From contig JAKFVQ010000004.1 in NCBI GenBank assembly GCA_021732085.1, forward strand, positions 62,001 through 126,000: a stretch of 64,000 bases of DNA, given 5' to 3'. The notes below the pieces were generated by a model that saw only the letters and a list, made by a program, of their open reading frames with translations, was not told the DNA's origin and ran no database searches. The position numbers and the translations under genes are program-made. Source of the stretch: Candidatus Obscuribacterales bacterium (GTDB lineage Bacteria; Cyanobacteriota; Vampirovibrionia; Obscuribacterales; Obscuribacteraceae). Below, piece by piece: positions 1 through 8,337 of the stretch (position 1 is the stretch's first letter; each line of letters begins with the position of its first letter).

Positions 1-359
1 GAGTAGTATCAAGTGCGGTGGCAGGCGTGCCACCAGAAATTATGGGCATTGGTCCTGTAGCGGCTGTGCCGATTGCCTTGCAGCGCGCGGGTTTGAAGCT
101 GGAGCAAATGGACCTGATCGAAATCAACGAGGCTTTTGCTGTCCAATATCTGGCTTGTGAAAAGGAACTAAAACTTGATCGCGAAAAGGTAAACGTCAAT
201 GGTGGCGCTATTGCGATTGGACATCCATTCGGCGCAACCGGCGGCAGATTGCTTCTGACCATCTCGATGGAATTGAAGCGCCGAAAAGCAAAATACGGCT
301 TGGTCAGCCTCTGCGTGGGCGGCGGCATGGGCATCGCCATGGTCGTCGAACGAATCTAG
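1..359 (+). CDS. Thiolase (acetyl-CoA acetyltransferase), C-terminal part
   Basis: This is the C-terminal end of a thiolase, which condenses or cleaves acyl-CoA in fatty-acid or ketone metabolism. The frame is already open at the left edge (codons from base 3), so the N-terminal two thirds, including the nucleophilic cysteine, lie outside the window. Visible landmarks are the segment [11 protein letters not shown], the EINEAFA motif, the catalytic-histidine block [16 protein letters not shown] and the second cysteine in [10 protein letters not shown], just before the stop. These are the standard C-terminal thiolase motifs and all are intact. The next gene is convergent, so this looks like the last gene of its unit. 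Biosynthetic and degradative thiolases cannot be told apart from this fragment. Confidence 0.93.
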   Translation, partial: VVSSAVAGVPPEIMGIGPVAAVPIALQRAGLKLEQMDLIEINEAFAVQYLACEKELKLDREKVNVNGGAIAIGHPFGATGGRLLLTISMELKRRKAKYGLVSLCVGGGMGIAMVVERI

Positions 360-417
360 TTCTCGCCCGGGCCCAATTCAATTGAACCTATGAATGCTAT
401 GCGTGCAGACGCGTTGC

Positions 418-825
418 CTATCGAGTAACGGCCCAGGTGCTGACGCCGTTACGCGATTGCACCGGCTTTGGTGCGCTCTCATTGCGAGTGTAAAAATATT
501 GAACGTAAGGGTTCTTAGGTTTGGCAGCCACTGCGGCGACAATTTCTTCCTCTTCTTCCGCATCAATCTGAATAGGTTGACGAGCATAAAGCTCTGGAAG
601 AACAGAAGGCATATACGCCGGCGGTGGTGGAACGAAGTACGCCCCCCGACCACTTGCCACAACGCGACGCTTCTTGGTTGCGCGTGCAGTGCCTTGCTTC
701 ACAGCCTTGGCACCAGATGTAGTGACAGTTCTTTGCGTAGCTGCCGAATGGTTGGTTGAAGCTGCTTGCACATTAGGAAGCGCACAAGTAAAAGCCAACG
801 CTAAAATCAAATACCGGGTAGACAT
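418..825 (-). CDS. Small exported protein, unknown function
   Basis: This 135-residue protein has no family I recognise. It begins with a clear Sec signal peptide (MSTRYLILALAFTCALPNVQAA, cleavage after about residue 22). A basic Thr/Ala/Lys-rich stretch follows, then a proline run (PPPPAY) and an acidic patch (EEEEE) near residue 95. The ATG is preceded by GGAG at a 6-7 base distance, which supports this start. The opposite strand is also open here, but only this frame gives a signal peptide and a Shine-Dalgarno site. It is probably a short periplasmic or surface protein. Function is unknown. Confidence 0.7.
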   Translation of the reverse strand: MSTRYLILALAFTCALPNVQAASTNHSAATQRTVTTSGAKAVKQGTARATKKRRVVASGRGAYFVPPPPAYMPSVLPELYARQPIQIDAEEEEEIVAAVAAKPKNPYVQYFYTRNESAPKPVQSRNGVSTWAVTR

Positions 826-1155
826 TTGCTGTCTCCATAAATTTCCTAGCGGATTCTACCACTTTAGCATATACGGCGCGGTTGCCAGGGGTTTCTGATA
901 AAGGGTACAAAGCGCAGAATTGGTACTGGAGCGGCTTTCGAGGCTTGGGGCTTCATGCGCAATGAACATTCCTTCATGTTCCGCTCATGAACGACTGATA
1001 CAAGCCAGCACTAATCGAGAAAGATAAAGCCGGACTCATACTTCTGCAGCCATGCGTTCATCTATATACGAACGGTAGCGCAGCCAATAGTAATGCAGTC
1101 AGCGGAGGAAAACCTATGCCTGCTTGAGTTTCGGGCGGCTTGTCTTTGAGCGGTC
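826..1155. other. 330-base intergenic region with a short inverted repeat
   Basis: No gene is supported here. It holds the upstream region of the small exported protein (minus strand) and the downstream end of thymidine kinase. The only structure I noticed is the inverted repeat GAACAT-6-ATGTTC at 964-981, followed at once by another CATGAAC half-site. This could be an operator or chance. Confidence 0.4.
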
Positions 1156-1806
1156 CTAAAGAGCGTTCGTAGGCGGAGGCGGCAAGAATGACACAACTTC
1201 GATCTGCTGCTTTTGCTGTTTCAATGCTTCTTCTGCGTGCAAATTCAATCTCAATTGAAACTCTGATGGCGGCTCGAAGCAGTCAATACAACGAGCTTCG
1301 TATTCCGAGTAACCAACCAAAATAGTTTCGTTTGATTGAACCGTGCGCTGTGTGCGGCAGGCGAAGTCTGAGCCGCAGCGAATACAAACAGCAAGAAGCT
1401 TATCCACCTTATCTGCGAGCGCTAGCAGATGAGGGACCGGGCCGAATGGTTTGCCGCGATAGTCCAGATCCAAGCCAGAGCAAATGATTTTCTTGCGCTG
1501 ACGCAACAATGTGAGTATCACATCAACAATTTCATTATCAAAAAACTGAACTTCGTCAATGCCGATAACGACAGCCTGTGATGAATACTTCAACATGTCC
1601 TTGGGAGTCGCAACAACGATGGCTTGAGATACAAGCCCATTGCGAGATTCAACGTGATCCGGCTTCGAACGAGTATCAGTAGCTGGACGAAAAATGACAG
1701 TTGGAAGATACGCCAAGCGTGCTCTTTCAATTCGCCGAATTAGTTCACTTGATTTACCGGCGCTCATGCAGCCGATGATCATTTCGAACCGATATCCACT
1801 CAACAT
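1156..1806 (-). CDS. tdk: Thymidine kinase (type II)
   Basis: It phosphorylates thymidine to dTMP in the pyrimidine salvage pathway. Type II thymidine kinase features are in order: a P-loop variant (GCMSAGKSSEL), a Walker B-like IDEVQFF, the lasso/substrate segment GLDLDYRGKPFGP, and a structural zinc site made of two CxxC pairs (CIRCG and CIDC). The frame also has a TTG start at 1848 that would add 14 residues. I prefer the ATG at 1806 because MLSGYRFEMIIGC matches the usual short lead before the P-loop. The P-loop reads C-M-S-A rather than the common P-M-F-S, which is a mild divergence. It stands alone on the minus strand about 100 bases downstream of the CheB gene. Confidence 0.92.
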   Translation of the reverse strand: MLSGYRFEMIIGCMSAGKSSELIRRIERARLAYLPTVIFRPATDTRSKPDHVESRNGLVSQAIVVATPKDMLKYSSQAVVIGIDEVQFFDNEIVDVILTLLRQRKKIICSGLDLDYRGKPFGPVPHLLALADKVDKLLAVCIRCGSDFACRTQRTVQSNETILVGYSEYEARCIDCFEPPSEFQLRLNLHAEEALKQQKQQIEVVSFLPPPPTNAL

Positions 1807-1947
1807 TACAGCCAATATCTTCGCTCTCTTATCGACGGGGATGCCCAAAACCTTCCCTCATGTTAACCAATGAAAGCGAGTTTGGATCGGCTTTTTGATC
1901 ATTCATATTTGTTTAGGTGAAGGGGCGATAATGTCACAAATTATGTG

Positions 1948-2961
1948 TCATTTATTGGGCATTTGCTGAGCCTCAGGAAGTCCGCCGGCACCGTTCAGAT
2001 ATAGCATTTGCCGATAAAGCGCAATACGCTGCTCATACACCAAAACTTGCTCGTCTAATAACTCAGCGTCGTCAGCTTTATCTTCCTTGCGTAACTCCTC
2101 CGCCAATCTCTTTCGAAACGCGATGTTTTCTTCGAGCAGGCGCAGCATCACATACGATACCGTTTCTAGTTGCTCGTCATACCCCTCGATAAGGGCTTCG
2201 CGCGTGAAGACATGACCTTGGTGGCAGCCGAACTGATTGATACCATTGTCAATGCTTTCCCAAATGGCACCACCACAAGCTGGACAGGTCAGCGCAGAGG
2301 GCGGGCTAATAAGTTTTCGCTCCAGACCCGGCGGACCATCGTCAGCGGCATCGAAATCCTCACCTCCTATCCCTTGAGGATCTCCGCCATGGGGAGCTGC
2401 GACCAAGCTAATAATCTGTGCAGCAATTTGCACCAACGGCAACACGTGATCGACTTGCACAAAATTGATCGCACTTTCTGGCATGCCACGGAACGCAGCT
2501 TCATTCGGATCCTGCACCAAAGCAATACCACCATGAGTTTTAATTGAATGCAAGCCGGCTGTCCCATCATTCAAGTTGCCACTAAGTATGATACCAATGA
2601 CACGCTCCCCAAATGAGTGTGCAGCACTTCGAAATAACACATCGACGGATGGGCGAACTCTATTCTCCTTGGGTCCATTCCCCAAAGAAATCACGTTCCT
2701 CTTCACCAACAAATGCTGATTGGGTGGGGCAATATAAACCTCTCCGCGCTGCGGTTTTATTCCACCGCGAGCAGCTCGAACCGGTAACGGGCAATGTCGA
2801 CTCAAGATTAGCGGAATTTCGGACTTGCGCGAAGGCGAAATATGTTGAACCACATACACATAAGCTTGTAAATCCGGCGGAAGATAGCTTAAGAGCGAAC
2901 ATAATGCCTCCAGCCCACCAGCTGAAGCCCCTACTACGATCACATCCCTGCTGAAGCTCAT
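1948..2961 (-). CDS. cheB: CheB-type methylesterase without receiver, with C-terminal Cys/His domain
   Basis: This is a CheB catalytic domain, a family that removes methyl groups from glutamates of chemoreceptors. The triad is intact: Ser13 in GASAGG, His40 in VVQHISP and Asp132 in SGNLNDGTAG. The usual N-terminal receiver domain is missing, so the enzyme is not under classical CheA phosphorylation control. After about residue 220 there is an extra domain with C226-x2-C229 and C246-x3-H250, a likely metal site, followed by a long helical tail (about 255-325). It runs divergently from the histidine kinase at 3288. No receptor, CheA or CheW gene is in the window, so the substrate is unknown. 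Confidence 0.9.
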   Translation of the reverse strand: MSFSRDVIVVGASAGGLEALCSLLSYLPPDLQAYVYVVQHISPSRKSEIPLILSRHCPLPVRAARGGIKPQRGEVYIAPPNQHLLVKRNVISLGNGPKENRVRPSVDVLFRSAAHSFGERVIGIILSGNLNDGTAGLHSIKTHGGIALVQDPNEAAFRGMPESAINFVQVDHVLPLVQIAAQIISLVAAPHGGDPQGIGGEDFDAADDGPPGLERKLISPPSALTCPACGGAIWESIDNGINQFGCHQGHVFTREALIEGYDEQLETVSYVMLRLLEENIAFRKRLAEELRKEDKADDAELLDEQVLVYEQRIALYRQMLYLNGAGGLPEAQQMPNK

Positions 2962-3287
2962 TTCGATTCTCTTTTTTGACTTTTTTTTCGTACAGTCCTA
3001 GACTGGAGCAAATAGGCAAAGTTCCATAATAAAAGCCCTAGCTGACCCGCTCACTACTGCGAGGTATATGGATTTCCTTAGCTTGCGAGCAGCATGACAA
3101 TAAACGACAGGGTTAGCCTGTATTTTTGTCTGCGCCCCATGAAAGACACCCATTGCTACGCGGGCATCGCCAGACGCTTTACAGCTTAAAAACTACAAAC
3201 TGCCGACTTTATTTTCTCCTTCTTATTTGCAATGACTGGTCTATAGACAAATAATGCAGATATCCTAAGCGTATAGAAGGAATACAA
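2962..3287. promoter_or_regulatory. Divergent promoter region between CheB and histidine kinase
   Basis: This 326-base gap separates two divergent signalling genes and must carry promoters for both. A perfect 10-base palindrome GTCTATAGAC lies at 3239-3248, about 40 bases before the kinase start, a fair position for an operator. A short hairpin, ACAGG-5-CCTGT at 3107-3121, is followed by a T run. I could not fix clear -35/-10 boxes. No small gene is evident. Confidence 0.35.
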
Positions 3288-3740
3288 GTGGGTTCTAAGG
3301 TGACTGACCGAATACATCCACGGAAGCGCCTAAGCGGTCGAGCAAGAGGCGAAGGCTCTAGTTACTGGTTGCAGTTAGCATCAGAGACGCATACTGTTGC
3401 AAAACATGAGTTGCGCGATAAGAAAGTAGATTCCGCAAGTGCCAAGTCAAACGATACTTCACAAGGCGATCGGTGCTCGGCTGAGAAGCATGAGCAAGCT
3501 GATTCATCTGCAAAAAGCATTGGTCGAAAACCTAGTTCAAAAACCAGCGTCTCACGTGTCGCCGATCCGATTATCCCGCCCAAAAAGAAAAAAGAGTTAG
3601 AGCCAGAATGGCTTTTCGATGAGAATAGCAGAATTGAGTTTGCCGATGCATTCAAATTTTCAGCGACGGCGATGCTCATCACTGACGAAGACGGACTAAT
3701 CTACGGCGCTAATGAGTCAGCAGGAAACTTCTATCGATAA
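3288..3740 (+). CDS. N-terminal fragment of a hybrid histidine kinase (frame broken)
   Basis: This 150-residue frame starts at GTG with a purine-rich AGAAGGA upstream. It has a basic, low-complexity N-terminus (residues 1-110), then the start of a PAS sensor domain (FKFSATAMLITDEDGLIYGANESAGNF) and a premature TAA at 3738. Reading on with a -1 shift at about 3737 gives INSNRLLGKPFVVFV and so on, exactly the expected rest of a PAS domain, which joins without a stop to the kinase frame at 3848. So this is very probably the 5' part of one gene of about 640 codons that is split by one base. The split could be a real mutation, a sequencing error or, less likely, programmed frameshifting; I see no slippery heptamer. 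Confidence 0.65.
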   Translation: MGSKVTDRIHPRKRLSGRARGEGSSYWLQLASETHTVAKHELRDKKVDSASAKSNDTSQGDRCSAEKHEQADSSAKSIGRKPSSKTSVSRVADPIIPPKKKKELEPEWLFDENSRIEFADAFKFSATAMLITDEDGLIYGANESAGNFYR

Positions 3741-3847
3741 ATTCTAATAGGCTGCTAGGAAAGCCTTTTGTAGTTTTTGTAAATGCCGGGTCGCAGAGAA
3801 CATACTTCAGGAGCCTCCGGGAAGCAGCATTAAGTGGTGCATGCGAA

Positions 3848-5209
3848 ATGGAGTTTCTTGTACGCATGCGCACAGGTCAGCTCCGCCCCTGCAAGGCCTC
3901 CCTCAGAAAGCTCAGTAGTCCCGTACAAAAACGTGATCGCCATAGCGGCGAAAGAACCGCTGAACAAGCCTTCGTTTGGTCAATCCGCTTCATCGAAAAA
4001 GAGTTCACACTAAAGCAAGAACTCGAAAAAATGAAGTCGGATCTTTATCGAAATGAGGAAGAGGTATCCACACTCAAGATAGAGACTGCGGGACTGTTGA
4101 ACTCCAAGAACGAGTTTATCGCTCATCTAACTCATGAACTGAGAACGCCCCTGCAAAGCATTTTTGGCGCTTCCGAACTGCTAAATTCGGCTTCCCTGAA
4201 TTGCCAGCAAAAAGAGCTAGTCGAAGTGATTTGCTCCGCGGCCACTCAGTTGAAAGCAGTTGCAGAATCAGCGCTCAGCTTGACTTGTATTGAATCGGGT
4301 AAGGACAAAGTCAAAGTTAGCGAGTTTGATGTAGAGCCTTTCGTTTTGGACATCATCGCGCAATTCAGATTGCAGGTTCAAGAAAAAAATATCGGATTAA
4401 TCTACAAGATCGATCCAAGCGTACCGCAGAGAATCTCAACTGACGCAGTCCGCCTGCGACAGATCTTGGTGAATACGATCAACAACGCGATCAAATTCAC
4501 AAACAACGGCTCAATATCATTGAACGTGCTCCCATTTGAAAGATCGGGCAAGATACTCTTCGAGCTTGCAGATACAGGAATGGGTATGGAGTCGGAAGCT
4601 CTCGATAATTTATTCCAGCCATACTCCTGCGCAACAGGCAGCGAAAGTCGCTTCCGCGGTGGCATCGGTCTTGGACTCTACATCTGCAAGCAACTTATCG
4701 AATCGCTGGGCGGAAATATCTCTGTAGAAAGCGAACCCGGGCGCGGCTGCAAAATTCTCTTTGTTCTGCCTTGCAAATCGCATCTTAAACCACAAGAATC
4801 CGAACCGCTGAGTACTGTACCCAACAACGCGGCTCCATCGAGCGCGAATGTGCTTTTAGCAGAAGACAGCGATGTGACGGCAAAGATCGTATCTTTGCAA
4901 TTGCGGCAACTCGGCTGTTCGGTAACTAGAGTTGCAAATGGAAAAGATGCAGTTGCGCAGTGCACGGAAAAGGATTTCGATCTGATCTTCATGGATTGTC
5001 AAATGCCTGTAATGGATGGCTACAGCGCAGCCAAAACTATCCGGGAAATGTTTCCTCACAAGAGCATCCCGATTATCGCCCTTACAGGAAATGTCGGAGA
5101 AGGTGAGCGAGATCACTGCCTGGAAACAGGAATGAACGATTACATGAGCAAACCGGCCGGAATCGCCGAGTTTGAAAAGGTCCTACATATCTACTTGCCG
5201 AAAAACTGA
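3848..5209 (+). CDS. Hybrid sensor histidine kinase with receiver domain
   Basis: The protein autophosphorylates a histidine and passes the phosphate to its own C-terminal receiver. In order: end of a PAS domain, a coiled-coil linker (EKEFTLKQELEKMKSDL), HisKA with the H-box FIAHLTHELRTPLQ (His codon 4133-4135), HATPase with N-box NTINNAIKF, G1 box DTGMGME and G2 GGIGLGLYICKQL, then a receiver (LLAEDSD, FMDCQMPVMDG with phospho-Asp codon 4994-4996, and the Lys in SKPAG). The ATG at 3848 falls inside the PAS domain. The true start is probably GTG 3288, one frame away (see previous entry). There is no transmembrane segment, so it is likely a cytosolic kinase. It precedes the repeat array and the cheB-cheR-cheR genes and may signal with them. 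Confidence 0.88.
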   Translation: MEFLVRMRTGQLRPCKASLRKLSSPVQKRDRHSGERTAEQAFVWSIRFIEKEFTLKQELEKMKSDLYRNEEEVSTLKIETAGLLNSKNEFIAHLTHELRTPLQSIFGASELLNSASLNCQQKELVEVICSAATQLKAVAESALSLTCIESGKDKVKVSEFDVEPFVLDIIAQFRLQVQEKNIGLIYKIDPSVPQRISTDAVRLRQILVNTINNAIKFTNNGSISLNVLPFERSGKILFELADTGMGMESEALDNLFQPYSCATGSESRFRGGIGLGLYICKQLIESLGGNISVESEPGRGCKILFVLPCKSHLKPQESEPLSTVPNNAAPSSANVLLAEDSDVTAKIVSLQLRQLGCSVTRVANGKDAVAQCTEKDFDLIFMDCQMPVMDGYSAAKTIREMFPHKSIPIIALTGNVGEGERDHCLETGMNDYMSKPAGIAEFEKVLHIYLPKN

Positions 5210-5230
5210 GTCGCTCAAAGACCACAAGTA

Positions 5231-5842
5231 GAATGCGGCGGGAGCATCCTTTTGAGCGTTTGTTCTCAGCGGAGGATGCGTAGACGCAGAATGCGGCGGG
5301 AGCATCCCTTTGAGCGTTTGTTCTCAGCGGAGGATGCGTAGACGCAGAATGCGGCGGGAGCATCCTTTTGAGCGTTTGTTCTCAGCGGAGGATGCGTAGA
5401 CGCAGAATGCGGCGGGAGCATCCTTTTGAGCGTTTGCTCTCAGCGGAGGATGCGTAGACGCAGAATGCGGCGGGAGCATCCTTTTGAGCGTTTGCTCTCA
5501 GCGGAGGATGCGTAGACGCAGAATGCGGCGGGAGCATCCCTTTGAGCGTTTGTTCTCAGCGGAGGATGCGTAGACGCAGAATCCGGCGGGAGCATCCCTT
5601 TGAGCGTTTGTTCTCAGCGGAGGATGCGTAGACGCAGAATGCGGCGGGAGCATCCTTTTGAGCGTTTGTTCTCAGCGGAGGATGCGTAGACGCAGAATGC
5701 GGCGGGAGCATCCCTTTGAGCGTTTGTTCTCAGCGGAGGATGCGTAGACGCAGAATGCGGCGGGAGCATCCCTTTGAGCGTTTGTTCTCAGCGGAGGATG
5801 CGTAGACGCAGAATGCGGCGGGAGCATCCGGAGCGTTTAGAT
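5231..5842. repeat. 58-bp tandem repeat array, ten copies plus a partial one
   Basis: A 58-base unit starting GAATGCGGCGGGAGCATC repeats head to tail at 5231, 5289, 5347, 5405, 5463, 5521, 5579, 5637, 5695 and 5753, with a truncated eleventh copy at 5811. Copies differ at only a few positions: CCTTTTG or CCCTTTG, TTGTTCTC or TTGCTCTC, and one GAATCC at 5579. Each unit has two self-complementary parts: GCATCC pairing with GGATGC around an inner TGAG/CTCA stem, and the compact TGCGT-AG-ACGCA. The unit length is not a multiple of three and frames contain stops, so it is non-coding. It fills the space between the histidine kinase and the next cheB gene. Confidence 0.97.
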
Positions 5843-5899
5843 TGAATTGCATGATTCAGCGCGCTAAAATTGCAGTTCATTTGCAAGAGGCGGAAAGCT

Positions 5900-6508
5900 G
5901 TGATATCCGACAGGAATCTGGCCGAGAGCCGACCAGCTTTCAAAGTAATAGCTTTGGCAGCGTCGGCTGGCGGTCTCAAAATCCTTACAGACATACTTTC
6001 CGAGCTACCAAGTGACTTTCCAGGCGCAGTATTGGTGCTGCTGCATTTAGACCCTAAACATTCAAGCTTTCTGGCATCGATACTTGCCCGAGCCTGCACA
6101 TTGAAAGTAAAGGAAGCGGGCCAAGGTGATCAAATACTTCCTGGGCTGATCTTGGTGGCTGGACCAAACAAACATATGCTGGCGGACGACTCCGGAAAGA
6201 TTGCTCTATCACTTGCTGCTCCGGTCCATCATGTACGTCCTTCCGCAGATGTGCTTTTCGAGTCCCTGGCCAGTGCGTACGGAAAGCGGGCAATCGCGGT
6301 CGTTTTGACAGGAACGGGGTTAGACGGCGCTGATGGTGTCAAACAAGTAAAGAAACATGGTGGCACAGTAATCATACAGAACATACAAACAGCAGAATTC
6401 GGCGGAATGCCATCAGCAGCGAGCAATACAGGAGCCGTTGATTTTGAATTGGGAGTTGAAGAAATCACATCAAAACTGCTTGAGCTAGCGGGAAAGGACA
6501 TTAGATGA
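5900..6508 (+). CDS. cheB: CheB-type methylesterase domain protein
   Basis: This is a second stand-alone CheB methylesterase domain without a receiver. The triad is present: Ser22 (AASAGG), His49 (LLHLDPKH) and Asp142 (TGTGLDGADG). I chose GTG 5900 because AGAGG lies 9 bases upstream. A TTG at 5870 would add ten residues and come close to the repeat array. At about 200 residues it is the bare catalytic domain and lacks the C-terminal Cys/His extension of the copy at 1948. Its stop overlaps the next start by four bases (ATGA), so translation is coupled to the CheR-like protein. In proteins of this kind CheB and CheR often form one signalling unit with PAS domains. The target is unknown. Confidence 0.9.
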   Translation: MISDRNLAESRPAFKVIALAASAGGLKILTDILSELPSDFPGAVLVLLHLDPKHSSFLASILARACTLKVKEAGQGDQILPGLILVAGPNKHMLADDSGKIALSLAAPVHHVRPSADVLFESLASAYGKRAIAVVLTGTGLDGADGVKQVKKHGGTVIIQNIQTAEFGGMPSAASNTGAVDFELGVEEITSKLLELAGKDIR

Positions 6509-8337
6509 GCGGTTCCATTTCAGAGGCTGATGTTTCCAAACTGCTTGAGTATCTCAGCCAGGCAAGAAACTATGCGCCGCCAAAAGATGATCGTCCTCGA
6601 GTCGTAAAACTATGCCAGGAAAGAATGGCAGCAGTTAAGAGTACCTCTATAAGTCGTTACGTCGATTTCCTAGAAGTTCATCCAGAGGAATTTAGTAGTC
6701 TCTTCGATCTTTTGACTGGAAACAAACGTAAATTTCTTCACGACGAGAGCCTGTGGGAATTCTTCAAAACCAAGCTGAAACCAAGCATTGATTTGCGCGA
6801 TAACAAAACGCAGTACCGTTGCTGGTCAATCGGTTGTGGAACTGGACACGAAGCCTACAGCCTCGCGATGGTTCTTTGCGAAACGCTGGGGATGGACGTA
6901 TTTTTGGAACGGGTGAAAATTTTTGCAACAGACACATCAGAGCAAAAATTGCAACAAGCTCGTCAAGCAACTTTTAGCCCTGAGGAGTTGGCTGCCGTTC
7001 CAGAAGAATGGAAGCGTAAATACTTTACCCAAGTAGGTAGCAATTGGATTTTTCGCAACGACCTGAGACGTTCTTTGATTTTCGGAAAGCATGTGTTGAT
7101 GAAAGACGCAGCTATCTCAAGAATTGATTTGATCATCTGCAGAGATGTGATGGTCTACGAAAACTTGGAGAACCAGCGACGCCTACTTTCTCGTTTAAAA
7201 TTTGCATTAAAAGAGAATGGCATTCTGGTCCTTGGCTCAAGCGAATGCATGCCATCGCAATCAGGATTTGCCGATCTTGATTCAAAGAATAAGGTCTTCG
7301 GTAGAATCACAAGTCGTTATGTGAGAACAATGCAAACGGGGGAAGTCTCGGATGAAGAGATTCAGCTTGAGCCTAAGATTAGACTTTATGATGCTGCCTA
7401 TGACTCTTCACCGGTAGCGCAACTGATATTGGACAACACTGGGGCCCTGGCGGTGGCGAATTCCAGAGCGCGCCTGACTTTCCAACTAGTGACGCAAGAT
7501 TTCGGAAGACCTTTTCAGGATCTCGAGGTCTCATATCGTCCTGTTGAGTTACGATCGCTAATCGATCAAGCTGCTCGCGAGCAGAGAGTCGTGACTGCAA
7601 CACGCGTGTCTAGGCATAATACAACCGGACGGGCGCAACTCTTCGATGTCCACGTCGAGCCGCTGAAAGCAGATAATATTGTAATCGGATTCGGTATTCA
7701 ATTCTGCGACGCAACTGAATCCTACGAATTGCAAGACGAGCTGGGCACCGTTAATCAACAACTGCAAACTGCTAACGAAGAACTGCAGTCGGCTCACGAA
7801 GAGTTGGAAACGACAAACGAAGAACTTCAGTCGACCAATGAAGAATTGGAAACGACAAACGAAGAGCTCCAATCAACCAACGAAGAGTTGGAGACTATGA
7901 ATGAGGAGTTGGAATGCACGAACGCCGAACTCCAAATCGCCAACGGCGAGCAACAAACGCTAGCCAACGTTGTCGAAAAAACGAATTCGTTTTTGCATTC
8001 TATTCTCTCAAGCATGCGTTCAGGAGTAATAGTCGTCGATAGTAACGCTCGCGTGCTCGTTTGGAATGACTATTGTCGAGATTTATGGGGATTACACGAG
8101 CAAGAAGTCACGGGTCAAACTCTGTTTGATCTCGACATAGGACTTCCAGTTGAATCACTGCGAAATCCGCTCAGAAGTTTTATGCAACTTAAGAAAGAGT
8201 ACGACGAGATAAGCTGCGATGCGGTGAACAGGCGCGGTCGAAAGATCAGATGCACAATACACCTGACCCCACTTGTCTCTGAGATCAATGCCGGCTCAGT
8301 ATTATTGATTGATGATCAACTTTTGGAGAATGCATAA
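6505..8337 (+). CDS. Degenerate CheR-like protein with PAS domains and coiled coil
   Basis: The 610-residue protein has the layout of the next gene: a CheR N-terminal helical domain, an SAM-methyltransferase fold (about 70-270), a PAS domain (about 285-400), a long coiled coil of 14-residue repeats (TTNEELQSTNEELE type, about 414-487) and a second PAS domain (about 495-600). Key CheR positions are altered. The N-VTSFFRD segment that contacts SAM is replaced by GNKRKFLHDE, the glycine motif reads SIGCGTGHEAY instead of SAGCASGEEAY, and ICRN is ICRD. It may therefore be a non-catalytic partner. The start overlaps the preceding cheB, and the stop overlaps the next ATG by one base, giving a three-gene coupled operon. 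Confidence 0.87.
   Translation: MSGSISEADVSKLLEYLSQARNYAPPKDDRPRVVKLCQERMAAVKSTSISRYVDFLEVHPEEFSSLFDLLTGNKRKFLHDESLWEFFKTKLKPSIDLRDNKTQYRCWSIGCGTGHEAYSLAMVLCETLGMDVFLERVKIFATDTSEQKLQQARQATFSPEELAAVPEEWKRKYFTQVGSNWIFRNDLRRSLIFGKHVLMKDAAISRIDLIICRDVMVYENLENQRRLLSRLKFALKENGILVLGSSECMPSQSGFADLDSKNKVFGRITSRYVRTMQTGEVSDEEIQLEPKIRLYDAAYDSSPVAQLILDNTGALAVANSRARLTFQLVTQDFGRPFQDLEVSYRPVELRSLIDQAAREQRVVTATRVSRHNTTGRAQLFDVHVEPLKADNIVIGFGIQFCDATESYELQDELGTVNQQLQTANEELQSAHEELETTNEELQSTNEELETTNEELQSTNEELETMNEELECTNAELQIANGEQQTLANVVEKTNSFLHSILSSMRSGVIVVDSNARVLVWNDYCRDLWGLHEQEVTGQTLFDLDIGLPVESLRNPLRSFMQLKKEYDEISCDAVNRRGRKIRCTIHLTPLVSEINAGSVLLIDDQLLENA
7777..7923 (+). repeat. 42-bp coding repeats (coiled coil) in the degenerate CheR gene
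   Basis: In-frame 42-base units encode EELETTNEELQSTN. Full units lie at 7798-7839, 7840-7881 and a diverged one at 7882-7923, preceded by a half unit. They are more diverged than the copies in the next gene. Fourteen residues equal two heptads, so gain or loss of a unit keeps the coiled-coil register. Confidence 0.85.

Noticed and set aside
394..759. A plus-strand open frame opposite the small exported protein
   Set aside because: It has no signal peptide, domain or ribosome site; the minus-strand frame has all of these except a known domain.
5082..6099. Minus-strand open frames across the 58-bp repeats
   Set aside because: They are made of repeat units whose length is not a multiple of three, and give cysteine/arginine-rich sequence with no family.
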